From NCBI GenBank assembly GCA_030762895.1, contig JAUPTC010000214.1:1-64000 (forward strand): a stretch of 64,000 bases of DNA, read 5' to 3'. Under the pieces are notes generated by a model. The model was given only the letters and a program-made list of their open reading frames with translations. It ran no database searches and was not told the origin of the DNA. Position numbers and translations under genes: made by a program. The stretch comes from Sophora flavescens (taxonomy: Eukaryota > Streptophyta > Magnoliopsida > Fabales > Fabaceae). This document shows positions 1-13,168 of this stretch, in pieces (position 1 is the stretch's first letter; every line of letters starts with the position of its first letter).

Positions 1-65
1 TGGCCATCCTAGCTTGAAGAGTGGCTGACCTGGAGATACGGTGGACTATCTTCATTGTTGGCCAT
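1..65 (-). pseudogene. gag: gag N-terminal fragment, frameshifted
   Basis: The reverse complement starts with an ATG at 65-63 and reads MANNEDSPP, the same Gag start as in E3b (24509) and E5 (37511). Two single-base losses relative to those copies then shift the frame into a stop within about 20 codons. Gag is the structural protein of the retrotransposon particle. The rest of the gene lies outside the window. The indels could be true decay or read errors. Confidence 0.75.
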
Positions 66-660
66 GATTTGGGCAAGTTTGTGTTTCTCACTACACTCCC
101 CACTAGTTCACACAATGGATTTTTTTCACTTCTTTTGGCTTTTTTCTCTACACAAAAATGTATTTGGACACTTCTGTTTTTCCTCTCAAATGTTCTCCTT
201 TAGTTCTTAGAAGAGTCAAAAACAAAACCACACAAAATCCAAAAAAAATTCAAGTAACAAAAATCACAAAACTTATCAAACAACAAAGGAAACAAAAGGA
301 AAAGCTAGAAAGGGCAAAGCTTGGGAAATAAGAACAAGGAAGAAGGAAATATTTTTCTTTGTTTTTTTGTTTCAAGAACACAAATTGCTCAAATAGACTT
401 TTCTCTTCCTTTTTTTCAAGATTTCATGACAATTTTTTTCTCTTATAATTTGTAAATCTTTTTTTCAAACTTTGGAAGAAGAGAATCACACTTGAAAACT
501 TGTTTTACAAGAACAACAACTACGAAATTTTCCCTTCACAAATAGAATCAAAGTGTAATTTTTTTTTTTATAGTTTTTGGGTTTAAAAGAAGAAAAGAAG
601 AAAGTAGAAGATGAAGAACAAAAACACAAAATCCAACCAAAGTCAAGCTTTGATACTACT

Positions 661-1662
661 TGATGACAAACTTAAATGGGTGAGGTTGCCTTTGATGATC
701 TTTTTGGTTGAATTTTTAACAAATTCGTGTAACAATTTTAAACCAAGAGATTAAAGTGAAGAAATAAAGAAAATGGATGAGTAAGAAGATGATGATGGCG
801 CCACAAAACAAGAGTTTTGATAAGCCAAGTGAGGTTGGCTACAAGAATCTTGGATTCTTGATGAGATTGTTTGGTTCAACTTAAGCAACCTATGGAGAAC
901 AAAATTTTCACAAAATGGATTTGATCCAAAATTAACATCCAAGTTACCACTTCATGTGTATGTCACAAATTACATATAGTTGAGCAGCCAACTTTTAAGC
1001 CTAAAACCAAAACCATAACCCTTCACTTAATTGGCCTAACGCGATCTTTAAACACTCACTTATTCCCACTTAACTCAGCCATCATAACACGAAGTTAAAA
1101 ACCTCATAATATAGCCACCAAATCATTCAACTCAAACATAAGACTATGAAGGTTACTTCTTCCTTCTTGACTCTTTCATCCCCCTAATTATGTGGTGGTT
1201 ACACTTGCTTCTCACATTAAAAGTGTAACCCCCATAATTTATACAATTTATCAAAATATCAACACACTAGTTTAGGAGTTCTTATGCATGCAAGCTAAAG
1301 ATCTCTCCCACTAAGACAAATTCGTTTTCCATCATGGACAAAGCAAGTGGGCTGCCCTAAAACATCACTTAGTAATTGGGCTCACTCATAAAACCCATTT
1401 ACACTTATTGAATTAAAACAAACAACCAAAATTGGACTTCTTCTTCATGTCAGACGCCTCTTGTCAGCGGATCCTTTAGTTCGATAATGTAAGTTAATAA
1501 TTTGGGCTTCATTCCATACAATCTTGCATTTGAGCTTGCTTCCATGATGAGAACTTGCCAGTTTGAATTAACACTTGTTGGGCTTTCTTGGTTGTAACAT
1601 TTGTAATTGGCCCACCAAGTCCTTGATAAGCTTGAACCATACTCCAAATCGGGCTCATCTCA
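661..1662 (-). repeat. G1 5' LTR, complete
   Basis: In + coordinates the LTR begins TGATGACAAA and ends GGGCTCATCTCA, the inverted G1 termini. It is about 1002 bp, against 1004 for E5 and 1025 for E2. The primer site lies just inside at about 645-660 (inverted TGGTATCA-type sequence, initiator Met tRNA). Satellite begins at once at 1663. Confidence 0.9.
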
Positions 1663-4600
1663 CCGTTGGATCAGCCACAGAGGTCATGGGCTAATCATGA
1701 TCATGGCGACTGGTCATGGCTTAACCAAGGGGATCATGATGGAAGGGTCACGAGTCAACTATGGGATCATAGCAAGCTGGTCATCGGTTAACGCGGATTA
1801 TAGAAACGGTGGTCACGGGCAATTATGGCAACGAAAATAAAGGGTCAGCGCGACGATGTCGTGAGTAATACGTGGTTAACCAGGGAATCAAGGTTGGTGA
1901 GTCATGGGTTAACCAGTGGATCATGTCGTGAGTAATATCTGCTAACCGCGAATCGTGGTGTGACGATCATTGGTTAACCATGGAACATATGCAAGGGTTT
2001 ACGGGTTAACTACGGATCACGGTGTGAGGTAATGGAACAACTATGGTATCATGGCAAGTGGGTCACAGGCAATCCATGGTATCATGGCTAGTGGGTCATA
2101 GAGCACCAAGGAATCAGGTAGATTACTATTGCTTAATTTTGGGATCATGGGTACTTAGGTGGCTCTGCCGGGTTAACCATATGATCACAAGCGGTAGGTC
2201 ATGGTTAAGGCGGGATCATGGCAGCAATGGTCATGGAGCAATTATGACTGCAGATGAAGGTACTGGGTTAACCATTGGATTATAGTATGGTTCATGGTTA
2301 AACATGATCATGGAATGGAGAGTCATATGGCAATTCATGGGATTGCAGCCAGCACAGGCGGTGGTTAACCAGCGGATACGCCGCGATGGCTATGGGTTAA
2401 CCATAGGTTCATGGCGTGGGGGTCAGCGTGGGTTACGATATGGGATCATGGCATGAGGGTCGCGGTTAACCATAGATCATGGCTTCTTGAGGGGTCATGG
2501 GTTAATCATGGGATCCATGGCCATCAGGATCATGGGTTAACCATAGATATGCCATGCAGAGTTGGGTTAACCATGGATTATAGTAAGTGGTCATTGGTTA
2601 ACCATGGATCCTGGGACCGAGTCATAGGGTAACCATGGATAATGGCTTAGGGTGAAGGTTAACTACGGATAATGGCATGAGGGCCATAAAGTTAAACATC
2701 TGATCATGGTATGAGGTCATGGCTTAACCATGGGATCATGGCATTGAGTGTCGTGGGTTAACCATGTGATGATGGCAAGAAGTTGCGGGTTAACCATGTG
2801 GATCAGTGGCATGAGAAGTCACGGTTAACCATGGATCATGGGGAGATGGTCAAGGGTTAACCAAAGGATCATGGCGTACGTTCAAAGGTTAACCAGGAGT
2901 TGATGGAGGGATCATTGGTTTAGATTTGGATCATGGTATGGTGGTCACCGTTACTATGGGATCATGCGGAGGCGGCAGTTTAACGAAAATATCATGATTG
3001 AGATATGGATTATCCATGTGATCATGGCAAGTGGGAATGGGTTAACCTTGGGATCATAGAATGTGGTCTCCGGTTAATTATGGATCATGGTGGGAATGCG
3101 ATGGATTAACGATAGGATCATGGTGTGAGGGCGCTTAACTAATGAGATCAAGACGAGGTCAGCCGTTAAAACCATGGGACCACGGTGAAGGTCAGTGGGT
3201 TAACCATGGGATCATCATAAAGGTCATCGGCTAATCAGCGATCATGTCGTGAGGTTATATGTTAACTAGTAATCAAGGCTTGAGACTCATGGACCATGGG
3301 ATCATGTCGTGAGGGTCTTAGGTTATCAGGAACAAGGTATGTAGGTCATTTGTTAACCATGGGATCATGGCGTGAGGTCAGGGGTTAACCATGGGATCAT
3401 GGGTGAGGGTAATGGTTTATCCATGGTATCATGGAAAGAAGGGTGTGGGTTAACCGAGGGATCGGAACAGGTCATAGTTAACCATTGGATCATGGCTGGT
3501 GGTCAGTTGGGTTAACCTTTGAAACATGGAGTGAGGTACTGGGTTATCCATGGTATCAAGGCGAGAGGTCATGCGGAAAACATGGGATCGTGGCATGAGG
3601 TCAGGGGTTAATCATCGGACATGGGATGAGAGGTCGTGGGTTAAACCATAGTATCATGTCGTGAGGTCATATGTTAAACCATGAGATCATGGTAAATGGG
3701 TCATGATAACCATGGGATCATGGAATGAGGTGTAAGTTCCATGTGATCATGTTGTGTGAGTGGTAATGGGTTAACCATGATCGTGGCGTGATCGTGGGTT
3801 AACCATGGGATCCAAGTGTAGGGTAATGTGTTAACCATTAGATGGCGAAGGGTCAGTGGGTTAGGTAACCATAGGATCATGGATGAGGGTCATGGGTTAA
3901 TCAAGGGATAAGCGTATGACGGTTCTGGGTTAACCATGGATCATGGCGTGAGGTCGCAGTTAACGTGACATCATGGCGCAGGGTCAGTTAACCACCCGAT
4001 AGGCGTGACGATCATGTGCAAACCTAGGATGGCGGCTGAGGGCATGGGTTAACCATGTGATCATGGCGGAGGGTCTATGGGTTAACCAGGGATAGGGCTG
4101 AGGTTCAAGGGATAACCATGGGATCATAGCAGGGGACAGAGGTTAACCATGCGATCATGGCAAGCTGGGTGGCAAACCTTGTAATCATGGTAAGTGGGGT
4201 GGATTAATCGAGCGATCATTGTATGGGTCATGGTTAACCATGGATAATGTTGTAGGTCATGGGAACCGTGGGATCATGACGTGAAGGTCATTAGGTTAAC
4301 CATGGAACATAGCAAGAGATCATTGGTAACCATGTGGGATCATAGCAGTGAAGGGTCATTTGAACCATAGATCATGGGGTGATGGTCATGGGTTAACTTG
4401 GTGGATAATGGCGTGAGTTCAAAGGGTTAGCCATGATATCATGGTACATGAACTTCGTTGGTTAAACGTTGGACTGGCGGCAAGAGGTGCATGGATTAAT
4501 TAGAGATCATGGAGCCCCGTTATAGGTTTAACGTGGATCATGAAGTAGAGGCATGGTTAACCATGGGATCACAATAAGTGCCATGGGTTAACCGGGATCA

Positions 4601-6213
4601 TAGAATGAGTGGTCGCTGGTTAACATGGAATCATGGGTGAACGCAAGTGGTTAAGGATCGGATAATGGGTGAGGGCATGGGTTAATCATGAGATTACGAC
4701 GTGAGGTCGGGGGTTAACCATGATCATACCAGCGTCAGCGGGTTAATCATGATCATATCGTGAGATTTAATTGTTAACGGGAATCAACTTAAAGTCATCA
4801 CAATTAATCTGGGGATCATGTCGTAAGTCATGGGTTACTGAGAATTGGGGTGTGAGGGTCATCGTTAACCAGAAATCACGCATTGTGGGTAGGGGTTAAA
4901 CTGGGACGTTATGAGGTAATGGGTTAACCATGGTATCCTTAAGTGGGTCACGTTAACCCCGGGATCATGGCTTGAGGTCATGGGTTAACCATGGGATCAT
5001 GGCGAGGGGTCAATGGTTAATCAGGGAACATATGGAGGTCATGGTTAAACGATGTGGATCATGGTATGAGGGATGGGTTAATAATGGGATATGCGGCATT
5101 GTGTCATGGGTTAACCATGAGATCATGCGTGAGGGTAATGGAGTTAACCATGGATTATAGCGTTTCGGTGTGGGTTAACCATGGGATCATGGAATGAGTC
5201 ATGGTAACCATGGATCATGGGTTGAGGTCAGGGTTAACCATGGGATAATGGTATGTAGGCCACGGGTTAACCGTGGGGCATGGCGTGAGGTCATGGGTTA
5301 ATACGGATCATGGCATGAGGGTCAGGGTTAACCATAGGATAATGGCATGAGGACATAGATAATAATGGGTCAAGGTATGTAGTCATGGGTTAACCATGGA
5401 ACATGGCATGAGGTAAAATGGGTTAACCACCATGATCATGGCGGAGGGTAACGATTTAACCAATGTGATCATGGTGAGGCTCGAGGTTAATCATCGGGAT
5501 CATGGTGAGAGGGTAATAAGTTAACCATGGGATCACGGCGTGAAGTTCAAGTGTTAACTATGGAATCATCTCTAGAGGAACATGGGTAAACCATGCGAAC
5601 ATGGCGTGAGGGTGCGGGGTTAACCATGGATCTCGCGTGAGGTGCATGGGTTAAACATGTGATCGTGGCAAAGGGTGGTCGTTAAGCATGCCATCATGGC
5701 GTGAGGTAAGGTTAACCATAAGAACGTGGCATAAGGGTCAAGGTTAATCATTAGGATCATGGTGAGAGGTCATAGGTTAACCGTGGGATCCAGGCGTGAA
5801 GTTCAGTGTTAACTATGGAATCAATCTTAGGTCATGGGTAAACCATGCGAACATGGCGCGTGGGGCTCACTTGGGTAACCATGGGAACTCGGCGTGGTAT
5901 GGGTTAAACTACGTGATCATAGCATGAGGGTATTGGTTAATCATGCCATCGTTGGCGTGAGGTCAACGGTTAACCATAGGATCAGCAGCAGGTCGCGGGT
6001 TAACAGGATCATGTCGTGAAGTGCATGGGTTAACCATGGGATCGTTGAGTGAGCGGTCATAAGTAGACCATGGGATCTTGGCGAGAGGGTCATGAGTTAA
6101 CTATGGATCATGGTTTGAGGGTAATAGGTTCATAATGGTATCATGGCATGAATATCAGGGTTAACCATTGGATCATGGCGTGGTCAATGGTTAACCATGG
6201 AAACATGGCGTGA
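1663..6213 (+). repeat. 33-bp satellite block A, degenerate
   Basis: About 4.5 kb of head-to-tail repeats, each with GGTTAACCAT, a GATCATGG segment and a variable middle (CGTGAGGGTCATGG in the best units). Spacing of the TTAACCAT core is mostly 28-33 bp instead of a steady 33, so this block has far more indels than blocks C-J. No gene or other element is visible. The short reading frames inside are by-products of the repeat. Confidence 0.93.
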
Positions 6214-7060
6214 GAGATAGGTCCTAACAAGGAACATATATTTTCGATCTATCCTTGAGTGACCAAGAAAAATTATAGAAGAAGATGAAATACAAAATTG
6301 GATAAAGAGAAATGGGAGTAGGTAAATAAATCCAAGGGGATTTGATAAGCCAACGTGAGGTTCGCCACAGAATCTTGGATTCTGGATAAGAACAACTTTG
6401 GCTCAATGAAGAACCCAAGAGAGAAAACACTCTCACAATTGGAATCAATCCAAAAATGAACTCAAAGTTGTTTATTCATCATGTTTGGGGCATGTACAAA
6501 TAGGAGAGCGGGCTCCAACTCTTCGCTTACACAAAGTCCTCGTAAGATTCCATTATTCTATAACCCCAATAACTATACCACTAATTGGTGTAATAAACCA
6601 TTAGGTGACTATTTAATCATAACTCTCCAATAATGGGATATTACCAAACTTAAGAGAATACTTAAAAATGAAACATAACTAATAAAGGAGGAGTTACTTT
6701 AGGCATCCAAGCCAAAAGACACACTCCTTGAAGCTCAAACTCGCCCAAATATTCGCACCAAACTTCCAGCCCGTTTTCACCATGATAGAGCCCAATTTGG
6801 TCAAGAGGCCTGAGATATGATTTGTAGATAATTCCCAAGATTTAAACACAAACAATGGATCAATCGTAGATTCGTAGCTCAAAGATATTACCAAATCAGT
6901 ATACGGGTTCAATTAGAAAATTCATCCTAAAAATATTACCAAAATTAAAAATATAAGTATAAAAATTGGACTTAATTGTTGTCCAATAAGCTCACCAATA
7001 ATAGTGCACTTGGACGGATCTGAATAGATTCTTTCCACACCCAAGCCATCCGCTTCATCG
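6214..7060 (-). mobile_element. G2b solo LTR inside the satellite
   Basis: About 850 bp matching the LTR at 25358-26229, in inverted orientation. It starts near a degraded TGATATGATCC end and stops after the CAAGCCATCC segment. Satellite lies on both sides and no internal retroelement sequence is present, which points to a solo LTR left by LTR-LTR recombination. Degraded ends prevent a clear target-site duplication call. Confidence 0.75.
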
Positions 7061-9459
7061 ATGGTCATGTTAACCATAGGATCGTGTTAAGTGAGTCATG
7101 GTTAAAAATGGATCAATGGGATGAGGGTCATGTTAACCATTGATCACGCTTGAGGTGGGTTAACCATCGAACATGACGTGAGGATCGTATGTTAAACCGG
7201 GATCACGACGCCAGGGTCACGGTTAACGGGCGGATCACGGTTACGAGTAGCGTTTAAATCATGGGATCATGGCGGAGGGTATGGGTTAACCATTGATCCC
7301 GTGGAGGTCAAGGTCGCGGGTTAACCAAGGGATCATAGAGTGGCGAAAGTAGGAGATAACAATGCGAACATGACGTGAGGGTAAGCGGTTAACAATGGAA
7401 CATGGCGTGAGGATCAATGGTTAACCAGGATCTGTACAGGTCACGGGAAAACCACGGGAACATGGCACTGTGGTCATGGGTTAACCACGGATCCGGTGTG
7501 ACGGTTACGGGTTAACCATGTTATCAGCGGAGGAGCGGTCATTGGTTCATCATCTATCATGGCACGAGGGATACGGGTTTACCTGGAGGATCGGCGTGAG
7601 GTCATGGGTTAACCATGGGATCATGGTGTGAGGTCGGGTTAACCATGGAAACATTGCGTGTAGGTGGCGTTAACCATGGGATCATGGTGTCGGGTCATCG
7701 TTAACGAACGGATCTCGGAGGGGTCATGGGTTAACGACGGATCATGGCAGGGGGTCGTGGGATAACCACGAACATGGGTGAAGGTCGTGGGTTAACCATG
7801 GGATCATGGTGTTAGGTCATTGGGTTAACCAAGGGATCAAGGGTAGAGGTCATGGGTTAATCACGGATCATGGCGCGGAGGGTTACGTTAACCATGGGAT
7901 CATGGCGTGAGGTGGGTCTGGCTAACCTGTCATCGTGGCGTGATGGTCAAGGGTTAACCAGGATCATGGAATATGGGTCAGAGTTAACTAGGGAACATGG
8001 TACGGTGGTCATGGGCGGCATACGGATCATGGCGTGAGGTCATAGATTAATCATGCGGGATCATGCTCGGTGGTCAGGTTAACCGCAGGATCATGGCGTG
8101 AGGTCATAGTTTAACCAGGATCCTCGCGTGAGGGTCTGGGTTAACCGTGTGATCAGGGGTGAAGGTCATTGCTTACTCACGCCATCATGGGCGAGGTCGC
8201 TGGTTAATTGCATGGGATAATGGCGTGAGGTCATGGTTAACTGCCGGATCAGTCGTGAGGGTCAGGGGGTTAAATCCATGGGATCGCTATGGTGAGGAGG
8301 TCGGCGGTTGGCCGCCGGATCGCGAGGGTCACGGGTTCACCATGGGATCATGGTGTGAGGTAATAGGTTGATCGTGAGATCACGGGGCGAGAGAGTCATG
8401 GGTTCACCATGGGATCGTGGTGTGAGGGGTAATAGGTAGACCATGGTATCATGGCGTGAGGGGTCAATGGTTAACCGTGGAAACATGCGCGGGTCATGGG
8501 TTAATCATGGATCGCTGGATGGGGTGTCGTTAACCATGGATCCTGGGATGAGGGTCATGGGTTAAATACCTGGGATCATGGCCTGAGGGTCATTAGTAAC
8601 CACTGTGAAAATTGCGGAAGAGGGTGGGTTAACCATGGGATCATGGCGTGATGGTCAAGGGGGTTAACCATGGGATCGTACGCACAGGGTCGTGGGTTAA
8701 CCCATGGGGATTGGCGGTGAGAGGGTCATAGGCTAACCACTGGATCTGGCAGAGGGTTGCGGTTAACCATGGATCAGGCGGAAGGTCTGGGTTAACTATG
8801 TGATCATGGCGTGACGGTCATGCATGCTCATGGGATAATGGGGTGAGGGTGCGTGTACTTGGACGGGATCATGACGGAGTGTCATGCGGTTCACCATTGG
8901 GATCATGGTAAGAGGGTCGCGGGTTTAACTGGGGGTTCATGGTAAATAGGTTAACGGGTTAACCATGGATCATGGTGGTGTAAATGGTTAACTGTGGAAA
9001 CATTGAATGAGGGTTACGGGTTAACCATGGATCATGGTCAAGTGGGTGCCGGTTAATATTGATAATGGGATGGGGGTGATGGGTTAACCATGGATCATGG
9101 GCGAGGGCGTGGTTAACCATGGAACATGATGGTGGTCATGGGTTAAACGATGGGATCTTGGAGTCGGGGTCATGGGTTCACCAAGGGATCATGGTGGTCA
9201 TTGGTTAACATGGGATCATGGCTGGTATTGATAAGCGTGTAATGCAGCTGACATGGGCTAACGGTGGGATCAGGGCGTATCATGGGTTAACCATTGATCA
9301 TGGAGTGAGGGTCATGGTTACCCATGGGATCATAGCGTGAGTGTCGAGTGGTTAACCATGGGTTCTTGGGGTGAGGGTCATGGGTTAACCATGTGATCAT
9401 GGTGTAGTATCGTTAATCATCGGATATGACTGAGGGCATGGGGTTAACCATGGATCATA
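7061..9459 (+). repeat. 33-bp satellite block B, degenerate
   Basis: Continuation of block A beyond the solo LTR, with the same orientation and the same high indel load. Cores such as GGTTAACCATGG and GATCATGG recur about every 30 bp. It ends abruptly near 9460 against a truncated G1 LTR. No other feature is seen. Confidence 0.92.
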
Positions 9460-10625
9460 CAAATTCCTCTGATATCCAACACTAGTTAAGAGTTCTTATA
9501 GCATGCAAGCTAAAGATTCTCCCACTAAGACACATACAAATTCGTTTTCATCATGATTACAAGTGGGCTGCCCTTAAAACATCACTTAGTAATTGGGCTC
9601 ACCATAAAACCCATTACATTTATTGAATTAAAATAAAACTAAAATTGGACTCTTCTTCATGTTTGATGCAAACCAAGAATGACGCTTCAATTGAAGGCAA
9701 AATTATTTTGATGAAAATTTCATTTTCGTAGTAATGAACCCGTATTCTTGTTTGGGCTGTATCTTGAGCTACAAATCTCCGATTCATAATCTTTGATGCG
9801 TTGGAAAGATGAGGAGATTATATACAAATCGTATTTCAGTATCTTACCTGATTCGGCTTATATCATGACGAAAATATTGTTTTTTTATTTTACACGAATT
9901 TGGAAGCTTAGTTGGGAGGAATCTTTGGTTGCATGCCTCAAGTAACTCCTTTAAATTTTTAGCCTTTAATGTTTTTGTTTTATTAGGAGGGAATCTTTCT
10001 TAAATGGTAATTGATTATGGAGGATTACACTTTTAATATGAGAAGCAAGTGTAATCACACATAATTAGGGGGATGAAAAGTCAAGATGAGTGATTTTAGG
10101 CCAGATCAAGGTGATCTAGGCCAGCTCTTACATGTAAGACGCCCTAAACACATGAATGATAACTTTGATGTTCAATTTGGTTTTACCAATTGAGAGTGTT
10201 TTTCTCTCTTTGGATTCTTTGTTGAATCAACCCCTTGATCTTATCAAGAGTCCAGACCCTTGTGGCATCCTCACCTTGGGCTTATCAAATCCCCTGGGAT
10301 TTGTGGCGCTTCACCATTTTCATCTTATCCAATTTTGTATTTCTTCTTCTATAATTTTTTTGTCACTCAAGGATAGATCCAAATTTATATGCTCCTTCTT
10401 AGGATCATATCAATGTTGCACGCCCTCTTGTCATGGATCCTTAGTTGATAATGTAAGTTAATAATTTGGGCTTCATTCCATCCAATCTGCATTTTGGGCT
10501 TGCTTTCCATGATGAGAACCATAGTTTGAATTAACAATTGTTGGGCTTTCTTGGTTGTAACATTTGTCATTGGCCGACCAAGTCCTTGGCTAGCTTCTGA
10601 ACCATACTCCAAATTGGTCATATCA
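9460..10625 (-). repeat. E2 3' LTR, truncated and interrupted
   Basis: G1 LTR sequence occupies about 9460-9663 and 10413-10625, split by a solo LTR. The inner end GGTCATATCA at 10616-10625 is intact and is followed by the inverted purine tract (TTCCCCTCCTTCTTTG). The outer several hundred bases are missing and satellite abuts the break, so a deletion or unequal exchange joined the LTR to the array. Confidence 0.85.
9664..10412 (+). mobile_element. G2c solo LTR nested in the E2 3' LTR (TSD ATGTT)
   Basis: 749 bp starting TGATGCAAACC and ending GGATCATATCA, flanked by a perfect 5-bp direct repeat ATGTT (9659-9663 and 10413-10417). No internal sequence remains. It is closely similar to 52669-53445. 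The TSD proves integrase-mediated insertion into an already resident G1 LTR, followed by LTR-LTR recombination. Confidence 0.95.
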
Positions 10626-11690
10626 TTCCCCTCCTTCTTTGAGTGAATTGAATTCAATTGAAGTATTCATCACCAAAATTAGTCATTTTGGGTGCATCCA
10701 GAGTGTTCTTGACAATCACATTGCCATAGGTGCTTCCCTTTGGAATGAAATTACCAAATTTCTGCAAAAATTTACAACACCACTAGACAAAGAAAAATCA
10801 TTAAAGCACAAGTAATTAAATTAAAATTATGCAATAAAAATGAATTGTGGCTGCCTTGAAATCAAAGCCTCCTTCTCTTCACTTTTGGGTGCTAAACAAC
10901 TCCTTTTTTTCACTAATTTTCACTATATTTTCCTCATTATTTTCTCTTGATCACTTTTTTCAATTGTTTTCTGTTTTTTTTTCAATCTTTTCACTCTCTT
11001 TTCAACTTTCACTCTCCTTTCTTTCTTTTTCTCACTCTCCTTTCCTTTTCTCTTGGTCTTTTTTTTCTCTCATTCTTATTTGATTCTCACTAACTTGCTT
11101 TTGGAGATAAAGGAGAAAGAATTCTTTTCTTCTTGATTAGAAGGTAAACTTATTTGAGAACCCATCATGATGGCCTTTTGTCATATTGCCGAGGCCTTCC
11201 CAACAACATATGGGCTTGCCCATAGGCACCACATCACAAAGTACACAATCTTCATACTTCCAATTGAGAATGGAACCTCTACTTGTTTGTTCAATAAAAC
11301 CATTTCCCCAACCTCACTTAGCCATTGATGCCTATATGGACACCAACTCACTTAAGTAACAAGATTCAATTTGGACACCAATCCAGTGCTTAAAAAACTG
11401 GCACAACTCCCACCATCAATGATTAGAGAACATACCTTCCTTGAATTAGACACCTAGAATGAAAGTTATTCTCCCTTGGCTCACTTCATGATCCTTGACC
11501 TGACTTCCCAAAAAGCCTTCCTACCATGAATAAGTCTCCCTCCAGAATTTCTTCTCCTTTTCACCTCCTCCTCACTTGAAGCTTCGCTTGTGAGACCACT
11601 TCTACCGTTCTGCCACCATTGTCCTCTTTGCTGGGCATTGGGATGCAACATGCCCATGGCCTAAGCACTTGAAACACTTCATATCACGGC
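10626..11690 (-). pseudogene. Protease-region frame with Pol tail, E2 copy, frameshifted
   Basis: Read on the minus strand it contains, in order, a Gag-type CCHC zinc knuckle (about 11690-11631), a retroviral-type aspartic protease region (about 11480-11160), a Lys/Glu/Ser-rich spacer (about 11140-10840) and the short Pol tail at the purine tract. All parts match the open 429-codon frame of E5 (35317-36606), but several 1-2 base indels break the frame. Without RT and integrase the product could at most process Gag. The Phe/Ser-rich frame on the other strand at 10847-11083 is an antisense shadow of the spacer. Confidence 0.8.
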
Positions 11691-12591
11691 TCCTAGAACT
11701 TGTTTCCATTGGCTTCTTTCCTTGAGGGGTGATCCCGGCCTTCTTTTAGAAAATGGTGCACCCTCCTTCTTTGAATCTTCCTTCCATTTGAGGATGGAAA
11801 TTCTGGAAGATGAAGAAAAAGAATATTTGGACTTTCTCCTCTTAATTTGTTGCTCCACTTTAATCGCTTGTTGAACCAAATCTTCAAGCTCCACATAATT
11901 TTGTAACTCCACCATGTCTTAAAGATTCAAGCCGTAAGAACCTTGCCATGGTAGCCTCCTATCTTCTTTAAAATTTGACCTAAGTAAGGCCAACTCCATC
12001 TCCTTGAAATATTCATCAACGCTTTGGTCCCTTGGGTGCTTTTGTAACTTGTGTGAATATCCCTTTGATAATGATTTGGGACATACCTCTTCCTCATGAC
12101 AAATTTCATCTCCTCCCAAGTTCTTTGGGCCTCTTCCATGTCTTCTCCTTTCTTTTTGTAGTTGGTCCCACCACACAAGGGCTATATTCCTTGAACTCAA
12201 GGGCGGCTACTTTCACCTTCTTGCTTTCATTGTATGAATTACAATCAAAGACTTGTTCTATTTTTAGCTCCCACTCCAAGTAAGCCTCCCGGATCATTCT
12301 TCCCAATAAAGGAAGGAACTTTATTTTCACCCCTTCAAGTCCCTCTATCACGTCTCTCTCCCTATGTCCTCCTCCTCTATGTCGTCCTCTTCTAGGCCTT
12401 CCTCTTTCACTATCATAGTCACTTGAATCGCCACTGTGTAGGTTAGCAAGTTGTCTCTCATAATTGGCTTGCATTTGCTCCATTTGTCTTTGAAGAGTTT
12501 GGACTTGATGGTCCATCCTAGCTTGAAGAGTGGCTGACCTTGGAGATAATGGTGGACTATGATTCGAGTATAAGAGTTTGTGTTTCCTCAC
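11691..12591 (-). pseudogene. gag: gag, E2 copy, frameshifted, start region altered
   Basis: The 161-codon upstream part (12591-12106) has the Gln-rich coiled-coil N terminus and the Arg/Gly-rich segment; the capsid-like part (WWDQLQKERRRHG, then KRYVPNHYQRDIH) continues in other frames down to about 11691. This is the plant retrotransposon Gag domain. Relative to E5, 16 bp containing the usual MANNED start are missing, and the frame opens instead at an upstream ATG (MRKHKLLYSNH). The codon that is TGA in E3b and E5 is still CGA here. Confidence 0.82.
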
Positions 12592-13168
12592 TACACTGCC
12601 TCACTAGTTCACACAATGGATTTTTTTGCCCACACTTTTGGCTTTTTCCACACAAAATGTAATTTGGACACTCTTGCCTTTTTCCTCTCAAATGTTCTCC
12701 TTTAGTTCTTAGAAGAGTCAAACATAAAACCACACAAAATCCAAAAATTCAAGTAACAAAAAATCACAAAACTTATCAAACTAAAGGAAACAAAAGGAAA
12801 GGCTAGAAAGGCAAAGCTTTGGAAATAAAAACAAGGAAGAAGGGAAATATTTTTTTCCTTTTTTTTTTTGTTTCAAGAACACAAATTGCTCAAATAGACT
12901 TTTCTTTCCATTTTTTTTTTCAAGATTTCATCACAATTTTTTTTTATAATTTGTGCAAATCTTTTTTCTTCAAACTTTGAAGAAGAGAACCACACTTGAA
13001 AACTTGTTTTTGAGCAAGAACAATAACCACGAAATTTCCCTTCACAAATAGATTCAAAGTGTATTTTTGTTTTTTTTGTTTTTGGGTTTAAAAGAAGAAA
13101 AGAAGAAAGGTAGAAGAAGAAGAACAAAACTCAGAAAATTCAACCAAAGCCTAAGCTTTGATACCACT
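12592..13168 (-). other. E2 leader with primer binding site
   Basis: 577 bp of A/T-rich untranslated leader between gag and the 5' LTR, colinear with the E5 and E3b leaders. The primer site sits next to the LTR (inverted TGGTATCAAAGC, about 13156-13166), which pairs with the initiator Met tRNA end with one change. No reading frame is conserved between copies. Confidence 0.85.

Larger units (their letters stand above)
1..1662 (-). mobile_element. G1-family Ty3/gypsy element, 5' part (gag start, leader, 5' LTR)
   Basis: This minus-strand element runs off the left edge. From high to low coordinates it shows a full 5' LTR (661-1662), a primer binding site (about 645-660), a leader of roughly 580 bp and the first 65 bp of gag. 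Leader and LTR match E5 (37512-39129) along their length, with small indels. The LTR's outer end touches satellite block A directly, so the element inserted into the array. The target-site duplication cannot be checked because the 3' end is outside the window. Confidence 0.9.

Noticed and set aside
10847..11083. Phe/Ser-rich reading frame that looks like a membrane protein (also 43698-44153 and 21399-21712 on the minus strand)
   Set aside because: The first two are antisense to the Lys/Glu-rich spacers of E2 and E8; the third is antisense to an A-rich untranslated tract in E4.
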